Below are positions 17,295 to 25,633 of a DNA stretch of 62,451 nucleotides, piece after piece. Both the position numbers and the translations under genes were made by a program. Position 1 is the stretch's first letter; each line of letters starts with the position of its first letter. The stretch comes from Sunxiuqinia dokdonensis (GTDB lineage Bacteria; Bacteroidota; Bacteroidia; Bacteroidales; Prolixibacteraceae): NCBI RefSeq assembly GCF_001270965.1, contig NZ_LGIA01000190.1:1-62451 (forward strand). The letters are read 5' to 3'. The notes under the pieces were generated by a model. The model saw only the letters and a program-made list of their open reading frames with translations. It searched no databases and was not told the DNA's origin.

Positions 17295-18548
17295 TTAAAT
17301 CCCAAAGCTCGCTTTAATCTGATCAACAAAATCCAGTTTCTCCCAGGTAAACAGCTCCACTTCCATTTCAAGCTTACCAAAATAGGGCGAATCAAAGGTC
17401 TTGGTCACTGTCGCCGGTGTGCGCCCCATGTGCCCGTAGGCGGCCGTTTCGCGGTAAATTGGCTTGCGCAGTTTCAGCCGCTCTTCGATGGCTGCCGGAC
17501 GCAGGTCAAACAGTTCCTTTACCTTTTTGGCAATCTGCCCATCATCGAGCTTCACATTGGCCGTACCGTAAGTATTGACAAAAATACCCACCGGCTGGGC
17601 TACTCCAATGGCGTATGCCAGCTGAACCAAAATCTCGTCGGCAACGCCCGCTGCCACCAGGTTCTTGGCAATGTGCCGGGCAGCATAAGCCGCCGAGCGG
17701 TCCACTTTCGAAGGATCTTTACCTGAGAAGGCACCACCACCGTGCGCTCCTTTTCCACCGTAGGTATCCACAATAATTTTACGTCCGGTTAAGCCGGTAT
17801 CGCCATGTGGCCCGCCAATCACAAACTTGCCGGTTGGGTTCACATGGTAGGTAATGTCATCGCCAAACAAGGCTTTTACACGCTCCGGCAATTGGGCAAT
17901 AACCCGTGGCATGAGGATGTTAATGACATCTTCCTTGATTTTGGCCAGCATGGGCTCGTCGGCATCAAACTCATCGTGCTGGGTCGATACCACAATTGTA
18001 TCCACCCGCTTGGGTGAATTGTCATCGTTGTATTCAATGGTCACCTGCGACTTCGAATCCGGACGCAGGTAGGTCATTTCCTTGCCTTCGCGGCGAACAA
18101 CGGCCAGTTCCATTAAAATACGGTGCGACAATTCCAGCGGAAGCGGCATATAATCGTCGGTTTCCTTGCAGGCGTAGCCAAACATCATTCCCTGGTCGCC
18201 GGCACCCTGATCCATTTTGTCTGCCTTATCCACACCCCGGTTAATGTCGGGGCTTTGTTCGTGAATGGCCGTCAGCACCCCACAAGAATCGCCATCGAAA
18301 CGGTAGGCGGCCTTGGTATAACCAATTTCATTAATCACTTTGCGGGTCGCTTCCAGCACATCGACATAGGTTGTCGACTTCACTTCGCCAGCCAACACCA
18401 CCTGTCCGGTCGTTACCAAGGTTTCAATCGCTACTTTCGAATTGGGGTCAAAAGCTAAAAACTCATCCAGCAAAGCGTCGGAAATCTGATCGGATACTTT
18501 ATCCGGATGTCCTTCAGATACCGATTCACTTGTAAATAAATAACTCAT
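17295..18548 (-). CDS. metK: S-adenosylmethionine synthase
   Basis: This 417-residue cytoplasmic enzyme makes SAM from methionine and ATP. All family signatures are present: [21 protein letters not shown] at the N-terminus, the methionine-loop region [15 protein letters not shown], and [15 protein letters not shown] with the P-loop-like phosphate-binding segment. Length is slightly above the common 385-400. It has its own promoter and a roughly 165-base leader that contains a SAM-II-like riboswitch, so SAM feedback is likely. Confidence 0.97.
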   Translation of the reverse strand: MSYLFTSESVSEGHPDKVSDQISDALLDEFLAFDPNSKVAIETLVTTGQVVLAGEVKSTTYVDVLEATRKVINEIGYTKAAYRFDGDSCGVLTAIHEQSPDINRGVDKADKMDQGAGDQGMMFGYACKETDDYMPLPLELSHRILMELAVVRREGKEMTYLRPDSKSQVTIEYNDDNSPKRVDTIVVSTQHDEFDADEPMLAKIKEDVINILMPRVIAQLPERVKALFGDDITYHVNPTGKFVIGGPHGDTGLTGRKIIVDTYGGKGAHGGGAFSGKDPSKVDRSAAYAARHIAKNLVAAGVADEILVQLAYAIGVAQPVGIFVNTYGTANVKLDDGQIAKKVKELFDLRPAAIEERLKLRKPIYRETAAYGHMGRTPATVTKTFDSPYFGKLEMEVELFTWEKLDFVDQIKASFGI

Positions 18549-18654
18549 ATCTCAGTGTATTAAATTAACAATGAACTGCCCGTGCAATTGATTTGCAGCA
18601 GCAAAAATTCAGTGGTAAAAAAAGGAGATTGAATGGAATTGAAAAGTTAAAGCC

Positions 18655-18709
18655 GATTGCTTTAGCATTTTTTTTATGTGGTTGCAATCAATCTCAAATC
18701 TTTCCACAA
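18655..18709 (-). promoter_or_regulatory. SAM-II-like riboswitch in the metK leader
   Basis: On the minus strand TGTGG (18704-18708) pairs with CCACA (18677-18681) as stem P1. The P1 loop holds GATTTGAGATTGATTGCAA, and GATTGC in it can pair with GCAATC at 18655-18660 to give the pseudoknot. Between them lie the A-rich stretch and GCTAAA (18661-18666), both marks of the SAM-II class. It begins within about 10 bases of the predicted transcript start. Unlike classic cases it lies about 110 bases before the start codon. Confidence 0.78.
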
Positions 18710-18718
18710 TAGTGGATA

Positions 18719-18751
18719 CAAATGTACAATCTTTTTTGAGGATACAAAAAA
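18719..18751 (-). promoter_or_regulatory. metK promoter
   Basis: On the minus strand TTTTTTG (18745-18751) is followed after 18 bases by TACATTTG (18719-18726). This matches the Bacteroidota -33/-7 consensus TTTG...TAnnTTTG. The start of transcription would be near 18712, just before the riboswitch. Confidence 0.72.
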
Positions 18752-19036
18752 GTACTCCGTACCAGTCCCAGTATCCAGTTTCCTTCGGCCACTGGTGGTG
18801 AACGATCATTGAATGACTACGAATGGCCTTGAAAATCAACTGTTCAGTCACAGTCGCCTTTAAACAGAAAGCTGTAAGCCCAAGCTTCAAGTCGTACCGG
18901 CGGAGTGGGTTTCCCTCTGGTTGCAAGATGCCACTTATGTACTCATGCACTTGTGCACCCGTTTAACCACAGAGAACACAGAGTTTCACGGAGAAATTTT
19001 AAACACGGAATCGAATGCAAAGAATTACCCGTGATT
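18752..19036. other. intergenic region with a CACAGAG-type repeat
   Basis: No supported gene is present. At about 18962-19010 lies ACCACAGAGAACACAGAG followed by TTTCACGGAGAA. It is flanked by the inverted CCGTTTAA and TTTAAACACGG. A related sequence lies at 58384-58485. It looks like a dispersed non-coding repeat. Confidence 0.5.
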
Positions 19037-19309
19037 TTACAGGATAATAACCCCTTCAATGGCGTCCACCTTTTCGGTCACCTCAATAATTTGGTCGGCA
19101 TTTTCCATGGTGGCAACGCAGGTGATGGCCACATGGTTAAGGTTGGCCGTATGTTTAAACGAGGTTTCGCCATGATCGGGTAAGATGGCTTTAATTTGGT
19201 CTACATTCCCGTCCTTGTTTGGGGCAATAAACTTAAACATGTATTCCAATGGCCACCTCTCGGTTTCCATCAAGCGATAGCGTAAAGTTTTGAATTTATC
19301 CGTTTCCAT
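19037..19309 (-). CDS. DUF493 family protein
   Basis: This 90-residue cytoplasmic protein matches the small DUF493/YbeD fold (LEYMFKFIAPNKDGNVDQI, ETSFKHTANLNHVAITCVAT, IIEVTEKVDAIEGVIIL). The function is unknown. I use the ATG at 19309 (METDKFKTLRY), because upstream residues do not look like the family. It lies downstream of the histidine kinase gene with about 150 bases between them. Confidence 0.85.
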   Translation of the reverse strand: METDKFKTLRYRLMETERWPLEYMFKFIAPNKDGNVDQIKAILPDHGETSFKHTANLNHVAITCVATMENADQIIEVTEKVDAIEGVIIL

Positions 19310-19462
19310 GGTGTAAAACTCCTTTCTGGCCTTTCTAACGCACGACAGCTTGTTTTGTTTCTCAGGTTTCCACACAAACCCCGGTGAAATCTGCATGGAG
19401 GGGCGTATTCCCGGGTTGCCTGAGGGGTGGTGGTTGCCTTGTCTTTTTTGCTAGATCTGGGC

Positions 19463-21490
19463 TTATTGCTGAATCTGTTTTTCAATGGGAACTGGTAGGC
19501 TAAACGTAAATTTGCTTCCTTTTCCCACTTCGCTTTCGACCCAAATTTGCCCCTTGTTTTTTTCAACGAATTCTTTGCAAAGAATGAGACCAAGGCCGGT
19601 TCCACTTTCATTTTTAGTTCCTTGCTGCGATGTTTTTTTGGTAATGTCAAACAGTTTTTCGCAGGTTTCCGCGTTCATCCCAATACCGTTGTCCGACACA
19701 GAAATCTCAATCACCGATCCCTTTCTTACCGCTTCAACCAATACCTGGTCTCCGGATTTGGTGTATTTGATGGCGTTGGAAATCAGGTTTCGCAAGATGG
19801 TCGCCACCGATTTCTCATCGGCATAAACCAAGGTGTTGGACTGAATTGTTTGGATCAGTGTAATTTGCTTTTGCTTGGCATTCGCCACAAGTAAGTTGGT
19901 TACGCTTGTCGCAATTTGATGAACATCGCATTCGCCAAACTGGTAATGCATGCTTCCGGTTTGAACTTGCGCCCATTGGAGCAGGCTTTCGAGCAGGGCG
20001 TATAAGTTCGATGATGAATCTTTTAAGGCCGCCAGCAGTCGTTTGACACTATCGGTTGGCAATTGGTCGAAATCGTCAACCAACAAATCGGTCGTTCCCA
20101 AAAAACCGCTAAAAGGACTCTTCAGGTCGTGGGCAATAATGGTGAAAAACTTGTCTTTGTCGGCATTGACTTTCAGTAGTGCCCGTTCCGATTCTTCCAA
20201 CCTTTGGCTAAGCTTTTTTAGTGAAATGTGGCTCCGAATAACAATAAACAGAACCAGGAGGATGAGTAAGCCGCCGGTAATAAGAATGTGGCTTACCATT
20301 TTCTGTTGCTTAATGGTAATCCGCTGAATTTCATTGTTCTTTCTCAGCAACTGGTTTTCCTGCTCCTGCTGCCCGGTGAAAAATTTGATTTGTAAGTCGT
20401 TGAGCTTTTCAATGTTTTCGGTACTAAACAAACTGTCTTTGAGCGTCGAAGCCTGTTTGTAATAGTTCATGGCGGACGAAATCCGGCCTTCACGTTCTTC
20501 AATCTCCGACAGGGTGAACAGGTTGTCCCGGATAAGTGGCGGATAGTTTTTGCTGCGCGAAAGCTGCATGCTGCTGTTGATGTAGTATTTGGCCGAATCA
20601 AGCTGATCCAACTTCAAATGAATTTTCCCCAAGTGATGCTGCGCAATGGCGATGCGGTTACTGTTGGAAATCCGGTTGCCGTAGGTTGCTGCGTTGTGAT
20701 AATGAAAAAGTGCCGAGTCGGGCTGGTTCATCTTTTCGTACACACTTCCGATGTTTGAAGAGAGAAACGAGTCGAAACGGTTCTTCGTGTTCGCTTCAGG
20801 AAGGGCATTGAATCCTTTGACATAGGTTTTCAGTGCTTCATCAAGCCTGTTGTGGTACTCGTAATACTGCCCAATGTTGGAGTACGAGTAGGCTATGGCG
20901 TACGAATCGTTTATGGCCAGCGCAATAGCCAACGCTTTTTGGTGCCAGTCCAGGGCATCTTCATACAATCCCAGATCCTGGTAAACCAATCCGATGTTGT
21001 TCATCACCTTGCAAATGCCAGCATGATCCTTGATCGCCTGCCGAATACTCAGGGCCTTTTGGTAGTTGCTCAGTGCCTCAATGCTGTTGCCCAGCCCCCA
21101 ATGCACCACCGCAATATTGTTATGAATCTTGCCCATCCACAAGCTGTCCTGCAGCTCGTAAAAAAGCAGTTTTGCCTGCTTAAAGTAAGTCATCGCTTCC
21201 TGGTAATTTCCCAATTGCAAGTTGAAAAGTCCCAGTGTATCGGTTATTTCGGCCGTCCGAAGTTTGTTGTTTTCGTACTGAAGTGCTTCGGCGTAATATT
21301 GCAGCGTTTTTTGCTTGTTATTTGATGAACGGGCAAGCTGCAACAAGATTTTTGTTTTGGCCGAATCGTCGGAAGTGCTTGCCAGTAATTGTTGAATCGA
21401 ATCTTTTTCAATAGGCTGACAGGTTCCCCCTAAAACTGAAATCAGTACAGTGATCCCAATGAAAACCAGTTTATTTACACGCCTCGCCAT
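19463..21490 (-). CDS. TPR-containing sensor histidine kinase
   Basis: This 675-residue kinase has an N-terminal export signal. About eight tetratricopeptide repeats follow (residues ~60-350, e.g. HNNIAVVHWGLGNSIEALSN, MNNIGLVYQDLGLYEDALDW), then a membrane helix near 400-420 (ILITGGLLILLVLFIVI). A HisKA domain follows with the H-box FTIIAHDLKSPF, and an ATPase domain (NLISNAIKYT, VSDNGIGM, GTGLGLILCKEF). No cognate regulator is adjacent. The periplasmic TPR region is probably the sensor. A hairpin array lies in its upstream region. Confidence 0.9.
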   Translation of the reverse strand: MARRVNKLVFIGITVLISVLGGTCQPIEKDSIQQLLASTSDDSAKTKILLQLARSSNNKQKTLQYYAEALQYENNKLRTAEITDTLGLFNLQLGNYQEAMTYFKQAKLLFYELQDSLWMGKIHNNIAVVHWGLGNSIEALSNYQKALSIRQAIKDHAGICKVMNNIGLVYQDLGLYEDALDWHQKALAIALAINDSYAIAYSYSNIGQYYEYHNRLDEALKTYVKGFNALPEANTKNRFDSFLSSNIGSVYEKMNQPDSALFHYHNAATYGNRISNSNRIAIAQHHLGKIHLKLDQLDSAKYYINSSMQLSRSKNYPPLIRDNLFTLSEIEEREGRISSAMNYYKQASTLKDSLFSTENIEKLNDLQIKFFTGQQEQENQLLRKNNEIQRITIKQQKMVSHILITGGLLILLVLFIVIRSHISLKKLSQRLEESERALLKVNADKDKFFTIIAHDLKSPFSGFLGTTDLLVDDFDQLPTDSVKRLLAALKDSSSNLYALLESLLQWAQVQTGSMHYQFGECDVHQIATSVTNLLVANAKQKQITLIQTIQSNTLVYADEKSVATILRNLISNAIKYTKSGDQVLVEAVRKGSVIEISVSDNGIGMNAETCEKLFDITKKTSQQGTKNESGTGLGLILCKEFVEKNKGQIWVESEVGKGSKFTFSLPVPIEKQIQQ

Positions 21491-21740
21491 CCAGTATCTT
21501 TCTCGAATTTATTCGGGTGAAAAATTTCATTTTCAGCGTAGCAAGATAATGAATTATTGCTTACAAATTTTTCAACCCAAATCGGTAGCAAACTAAAATT
21601 CAGAAGGAGAAATACCCGACCAAGCTCGTGCCCGTTTGAAGATGGTAATGCTGAAAGGGCAGTCATCATTTTTCCATCGGCAGAAAAATCGAACTCCTCA
21701 TAAATTGTTTTTTTTTGCGCGCTGCAATAATTTGATGTTC
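21491..21740. other. region upstream of the TPR kinase
   Basis: No supported gene or clear promoter is seen in this AT-rich stretch between the kinase start and the hairpin array. Confidence 0.4.
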
Positions 21741-21928
21741 AGCTGAGGCTCAGCTGACCAGAAACAGTTGTTCGGTGGCCTGGCCGAGGCTCAGCTGAGC
21801 AGAAAAACATGTTCGACAGCTTAGCTGAGCCTCGGCTGAACAGAAAAAGACATTCGGCAGCCTGTCTGAGGCTCAGCTGGGCAGAAATAAACAAAAAACA
21901 AGCCAGCTGAGCCTCAGCCGGGCAGAAT
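21741..21928. repeat. five-unit 41-bp tandem palindrome array
   Basis: A 15-base core close to AGCTGAGGCTCAGCT starts at 21741, 21782, 21823, 21864 and 21905, exactly 41 bp apart. Each core is a near-palindrome with 6-7-base arms around one central G or C, and each is followed by CAGAA(A) at 21759, 21800, 21841, 21882 and 21923. Spacers are partly conserved (GTTCGG.GGCCTG-like). The array lies between the galE end and the kinase start. I do not recognise it as a named element. Confidence 0.88.
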
Positions 21929-22018
21929 CGAAGTGGCGGGAGATCTTCTGAGTCTTGTGAGGAAGAATCGTTTCTTTGGATGGCTTTGACATTGGGCAGG
22001 CTAAAGGCAAACCAAAAA

Positions 22019-22052
22019 CAAAAAGGCCCTGCCCATCGGACAAAGCCTTTCC
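22019..22052 (-). terminator. probable galE terminator
   Basis: On the minus strand AAAGGC and GCCTTT pair around a loop and are followed by T-rich sequence. A second hairpin, CCCCGA with TCGGGG, lies nearer galE at about 22081-22096. Confidence 0.6.
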
Positions 22053-22119
22053 CTTAAAATTTTCACCAGCCAACTGCGACCCCGAGGTGTCGGGGCAGGC
22101 TGGTCACCGCGACTGCCAA

Positions 22120-23148
22120 CTATTGAATCCCGCGTACGCGTTTTTCCCAGTTCCAGGCCGATAGCAGGGTTTCTTCGAGACCCACTTCGGCTTTCCAGCC
22201 CAGCTCTTCGTTGGCGTAGGTAGTATCGGCCCAAATTTTTTCGATGTCGCCGGCGCGGCGGGGAACAATTTTGTAATTCAACTTCACGCCGGTGGCTTTT
22301 TCAAAGCCTTTTACAATTTCGAGTACCGAATAACCATTGCCGGTTCCCAGGTTAAAAACTTCGTAGCTGGCTTTGTTTTTGTTTTCAAGGAGCCGGGCAA
22401 TCGCCACCACATGTGCTTTGGCCAAATCTACCACGTTGATGTAGTCGCGAATGGCCGATCCATCGGGCGTGTCGTAGTCGTCGCCAAAAACGCTCAGTCC
22501 TTCGCGCAGGCCGGCGGCGGTTTGGGTGATAAAAGGCACCAGGTTTTGCGGAACACCCAGTGGCAGCTCACCAATCAAAGCCGAGGGGTGTGCGCCAATC
22601 GGGTTGAAATAACGCAGGGCAATGCCTTTCAACTCCGGATAAGCCTTGATGCTGTCGTTCAAAATATCTTCATTCACCCGCTTGGTGTTTCCGTAAGGCG
22701 ATTCGGCGTCCTTGCGCGGCGTGCTTTCCGTTACCGGCAGCTTGTCGGGCTGTCCGTAAACCGTACATGACGAGGAGAACACCAGGTTGGCGATCTTGTA
22801 CTTGCGCTGACAATCGAGGATGTTCATCAGCGACACCAGGTTGTTGCGGTAATAGTGCAAGGGAATTTGCACCGATTCGCCCACCGCCTTGGAGGCCGCA
22901 AAGTGGATAATGGCAGCAATGTCCTGGTTTCGAACGAAAAATTCGTCGGTTTTTGCGGCATCGGCCAGGTCAAACTGTTCAAAAGCGGGGCGTTTCCCCG
23001 AAATCGTTTCGATATTGTCCAGCACGTCCTTGCTTGAGTTGGACAAATCATCCACGACGATCACCTCGTAACCTGCGTTCTGCAGTTCAACAACAGTGTG
23101 TGAGCCAATATAACCGGTTCCGCCGGTTACCAATATTTTCTGAGTCAT
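22120..23148 (-). CDS. galE: UDP-glucose 4-epimerase
   Basis: This 342-residue SDR enzyme interconverts UDP-glucose and UDP-galactose. The NAD-binding motif GGTGYIGSHTVVEL is at residues 8-21, the catalytic Tyr-Lys pair is in SPYGNTKRVNED, and substrate residues include LRYFNPIGAHPS. Length is usual for GalE. It is monocistronic, with a -7 element TAGTTTTG upstream. Confidence 0.95.
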   Translation of the reverse strand: MTQKILVTGGTGYIGSHTVVELQNAGYEVIVVDDLSNSSKDVLDNIETISGKRPAFEQFDLADAAKTDEFFVRNQDIAAIIHFAASKAVGESVQIPLHYYRNNLVSLMNILDCQRKYKIANLVFSSSCTVYGQPDKLPVTESTPRKDAESPYGNTKRVNEDILNDSIKAYPELKGIALRYFNPIGAHPSALIGELPLGVPQNLVPFITQTAAGLREGLSVFGDDYDTPDGSAIRDYINVVDLAKAHVVAIARLLENKNKASYEVFNLGTGNGYSVLEIVKGFEKATGVKLNYKIVPRRAGDIEKIWADTTYANEELGWKAEVGLEETLLSAWNWEKRVRGIQ

Positions 23149-23171
23149 AGTAATTGATTGAGTATTTTTTC

Positions 23172-23179
23172 CAAAACTA
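23172..23179 (-). promoter_or_regulatory. galE -7 promoter element
   Basis: TAGTTTTG on the minus strand matches TAnnTTTG, about 25 bases before the galE start. A TTG lies 24 bases upstream, a little further than usual. Confidence 0.5.
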
Positions 23180-23267
23180 CGAATTTATATGCAGTGCGTA
23201 ATTCAAAAACGGTGTGGATGTTAGGCCGCAACATTGAAAACTCGCTTAAAATGTTGAAAACTTAGGC

Positions 23268-23298
23268 TTGGCAGCGCATTAATTTTTCTTTACTTTTG
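23268..23298 (+). promoter_or_regulatory. promoter of the HU/SPOR protein gene
   Basis: TTG at 23268-23270 and TACTTTTG at 23291-23298 are 20 bases apart, as in the Bacteroidota consensus. The start codon lies only about 13 bases after the likely transcript start. Confidence 0.65.
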
Positions 23299-23317
23299 GA
23301 CGTAAATAATAATTCCT

Positions 23318-24229
23318 GTGGAAATTTTAAGCTACATCAAAGAACTCTTGCTACTGAATGACTGCGTGATCATTCCCGGCTTCGGAGGTTTTGTGAGCAA
23401 TTACAAACCGGCCAGGGTGCAGTCGGCACAGTTTACCCCACCAAGCAAGGAAATTAGTTTCAACGAAAAACTGACATTCAATGACGGCTTACTGATCAAT
23501 CATCTGGTTGAAAAAGAAGGCGACAATTATCTGGCTGCCAGCAAAAAAGTGGAACTGTTGGTGCAAGAACTCAATTACCGCCTGACTGATGGTGAAACCA
23601 TTGCGATTGACGGCGTTGGGCACTTGGCTTATGATAACAACGAAAACCTGACGTTCAATCCGGCGCTTCGCGAAAACCTCAACCTGGATTCGTACGGACT
23701 GACAGCTTTCAGCTACGAAACTTTGTACGCCAAAAAGCTGGTTCGTACAAAAATTACTGCCGAAGAGCGCGATGCGGTGCAGGTTTTCTTTCAGAAACGA
23801 ACTTTAAAAAAAGTATTGGTTGCTATTCCGCTGTTGTTTGCACTGGCGCTGGTTCCCATTAAAAATAACACCAGCAACCTGCAAAAGTCAAACCTCAGCA
23901 GCCTGACGGAAATGATGTCGGCCAGAGAATCCGTTCAGGAAATTGAACCAATTGCTGCTGTTGTTGAGGCATCGGAAGCTATTGAAGAGCCCGTTCAGAA
24001 TCATCCGTACTTTATCATTGGCGGAAGCTTCCGAAGCGAAGAAAATGCCGAAAAGTTTGTGAAGCAGAAGCAAGCCGAAGGATTCAACGCACAAAATATT
24101 GGCGTGATTAAAGGCTTGCATTATATTGCGTTGGATAGTTTTGCCAATTTCCAGCAGGCCAAAGCTGCTCAGGACAGAATAAAGGACGAAAAGCCCGAAT
24201 CTGGTGTTTGGGTTTACTTTAGAAGGTAG
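23318..24229 (+). CDS. HU-CCDC81 and SPOR domain protein
   Basis: This 303-residue protein starts with GTG. An N-terminal HU-CCDC81-type domain (residues ~1-60; YIKELLLLNDCVIIPGFGGF) is followed by a second such fold, then a membrane helix at about 164-180 (VLVAIPLLFALALVPI) and a C-terminal SPOR domain (YFIIGGSFRSEENAEKFVKQ). SPOR domains bind denuded peptidoglycan at the septum, so the protein may link the cytoplasm to the division wall. The binding partner of the HU part is unknown. Confidence 0.88.
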   Translation: MEILSYIKELLLLNDCVIIPGFGGFVSNYKPARVQSAQFTPPSKEISFNEKLTFNDGLLINHLVEKEGDNYLAASKKVELLVQELNYRLTDGETIAIDGVGHLAYDNNENLTFNPALRENLNLDSYGLTAFSYETLYAKKLVRTKITAEERDAVQVFFQKRTLKKVLVAIPLLFALALVPIKNNTSNLQKSNLSSLTEMMSARESVQEIEPIAAVVEASEAIEEPVQNHPYFIIGGSFRSEENAEKFVKQKQAEGFNAQNIGVIKGLHYIALDSFANFQQAKAAQDRIKDEKPESGVWVYFRR

Positions 24230-24267
24230 AAATAGTTCCCAAAAATTTGATGGTTTAAATGTGTTGC

Positions 24268-24296
24268 CCTGAATTGGATTCAGGGTTTTCTTTTTC
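24268..24296 (+). terminator. terminator of the HU/SPOR gene
   Basis: CCCTGAAT and ATTCAGGG form a stem with a 2-base loop, followed by TTTTCTTTTT. Confidence 0.85.
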
Positions 24297-24299
24297 TGC

Positions 24300-25301
24300 C
24301 TAATAGAATTTGCGGAATCCCACCACTTTTTTCACTTCTTTTAATGTGGCAGCAGCTGATTCTCGGGCTTTTTCAGCTCCCATTTGCGCCACCTTGGCCA
24401 AATAAGCTTCGTCTTCCAAAATGGTCACAATGCGCTCGCGAATGGGTGCGGTAAATTTCACGATGTCTTCGGCCAGCTGCTTTTTCATATCGCCATAACG
24501 GATTTCGCATTTGTTGTAGGCTTCATCAAAATCGGCAACCACTTCGGGCTGCGACACGATTTTCATCAGCGTAAATAGATTTTGAATAGCTTCCGGCTTT
24601 TCGGAATTCATTTCCGTTGGTCCCGAATCGGTCACGGCACGCATCACTTTTTTGCGGATTTCCTTTTCTGTGTCGTACAGGTTGATGGCGTTGCCTTCCG
24701 ATTTACCCATCTTGCCGCTCCCATCCAGGCCGGGAACCTTAATCAGATCAGCTCCGTCGAAGGTAAATGGTTTTGGAATGGGGAACACTTTCGATTTGTA
24801 CATGCGGTTGAATCGTTTGGCAAACTTGCGCGCCATCTCCAGGTTTTGCTCCTGGTCTTTCCCTACCGGCACATAGTGCGCTTTGTGGATGATGATATCC
24901 GAAGCCATCAACACCGGATAAGTCAACAGGCCGGCATTCACGTTCTCAGGTTGTTGTCGCGCCTTGTCCTTAAACGAAGTGGTGCGCTCCAACTCTCCCA
25001 GGTAAGCATTCATGTTCAGAATGGTGTACAGCTCGCTTACTTCGGGAACATCGCTCTGAATAAAAATTGTCGATTTTTCAGGATCGATTCCACAGGCCAG
25101 GTATTCGGCCAGCACTTGTTTTACCCCCGCCTGCAAGTTTTCAGGAGTTGGGTGGGTGGTCAACGAGTGAATGTCGGCAATAAAGAAGTAGCAGTTGTAA
25201 TCTTCCTGCATGCGCAGAAAATTTTGTACTGCTCCAAAGTAATTGCCTAAGTGTAGATATCCGGTTGGCCTGATGCCACTAACGACGGTTGCTTTATTCA
25301 T
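24300..25301 (-). CDS. trpS: tryptophanyl-tRNA synthetase
   Basis: This 333-residue class I synthetase charges tRNA-Trp. The HIGH-type motif is GYLHLGNYFGA near residue 13, and the KMSKS-type motif is GKMGKSEGN near 195. The start is the ATG at 25301 (MNKATVVSGIRPTG); longer starts add a non-homologous tail. It is divergent from the TrpB-like gene, whose leader is Trp-responsive, so the two tryptophan genes share one intergenic region. Confidence 0.95.
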   Translation of the reverse strand: MNKATVVSGIRPTGYLHLGNYFGAVQNFLRMQEDYNCYFFIADIHSLTTHPTPENLQAGVKQVLAEYLACGIDPEKSTIFIQSDVPEVSELYTILNMNAYLGELERTTSFKDKARQQPENVNAGLLTYPVLMASDIIIHKAHYVPVGKDQEQNLEMARKFAKRFNRMYKSKVFPIPKPFTFDGADLIKVPGLDGSGKMGKSEGNAINLYDTEKEIRKKVMRAVTDSGPTEMNSEKPEAIQNLFTLMKIVSQPEVVADFDEAYNKCEIRYGDMKKQLAEDIVKFTAPIRERIVTILEDEAYLAKVAQMGAEKARESAAATLKEVKKVVGFRKFY

Positions 25302-25331
25302 TTTGACTTGTTCTTCGATGAAAATGAGCTG

Positions 25332-25339
25332 CAAAAATA
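25332..25339 (-). promoter_or_regulatory. trpS -7 promoter element
   Basis: TATTTTTG on the minus strand matches TAnnTTTG, with a TTTTCG -33-like element 18 bases upstream. The leader would be about 25 bases. Confidence 0.55.
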
Positions 25340-25418
25340 GCTTGAATCCTCGAAAGACGAAAATTTATTTTCTGGGACAAAAGCACATCTCAAAAAGAGG
25401 CTTTGAAACATAATTGGC

Positions 25419-25448
25419 TTGCAAACTTTAATTTATTCGCTAGTTTTA
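25419..25448 (+). promoter_or_regulatory. promoter of the TrpB-like gene leader
   Basis: TTG (25419-25421) and TAGTTTTA (25441-25448) are 19 bases apart. The -7 differs from the TAnnTTTG consensus at the last base. Transcription would begin near 25455, just before the leader peptide. Confidence 0.6.
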
Positions 25449-25466
25449 CGGGAAATTAACGAATTG

Positions 25467-25556
25467 ATGTATCAAATGCCTTTATACGGAACTGAGTGGC
25501 ACTGGCGTAACGTGAAAATGGAAACGCTGGAGCAGACTGTTGTTTTACGATCATAA
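25467..25556 (+). CDS. tryptophan leader peptide
   Basis: This short frame of 29 codons starts at ATG 25467 and stops at TAA 25554-25556. It contains two Trp codons within three codons (GTEWHWRN; TGG at 25497 and 25503). It is followed by an intrinsic terminator before the TrpB-like gene. Stalling of ribosomes at these Trp codons would prevent termination when tryptophan is scarce. It resembles the described Bacteroid-trp leader class. Confidence 0.78.
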   Translation: MYQMPLYGTEWHWRNVKMETLEQTVVLRS

Positions 25557-25563
25557 AGGCCGT

Positions 25564-25604
25564 GAAATGGGGTTTGTTGCAGATGCAGCAGGCCCCATTT
25601 TAAT
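25564..25604 (+). terminator. attenuator hairpin before the TrpB-like gene
   Basis: AAATGGGG and CCCCATTT pair, with an inner GTTGC/GCAGC stem, followed by TTTTAATTT. It lies between the Trp leader peptide and the TrpB-like coding start. Confidence 0.78.
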
Positions 25605-25633
25605 TTAAAAGACGAATTAAAAACCAATAAATT

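Noticed and set aside
18609-18950. 113-codon open frame on the minus strand
   Set aside because: It covers the metK promoter and riboswitch and its protein has no family features.
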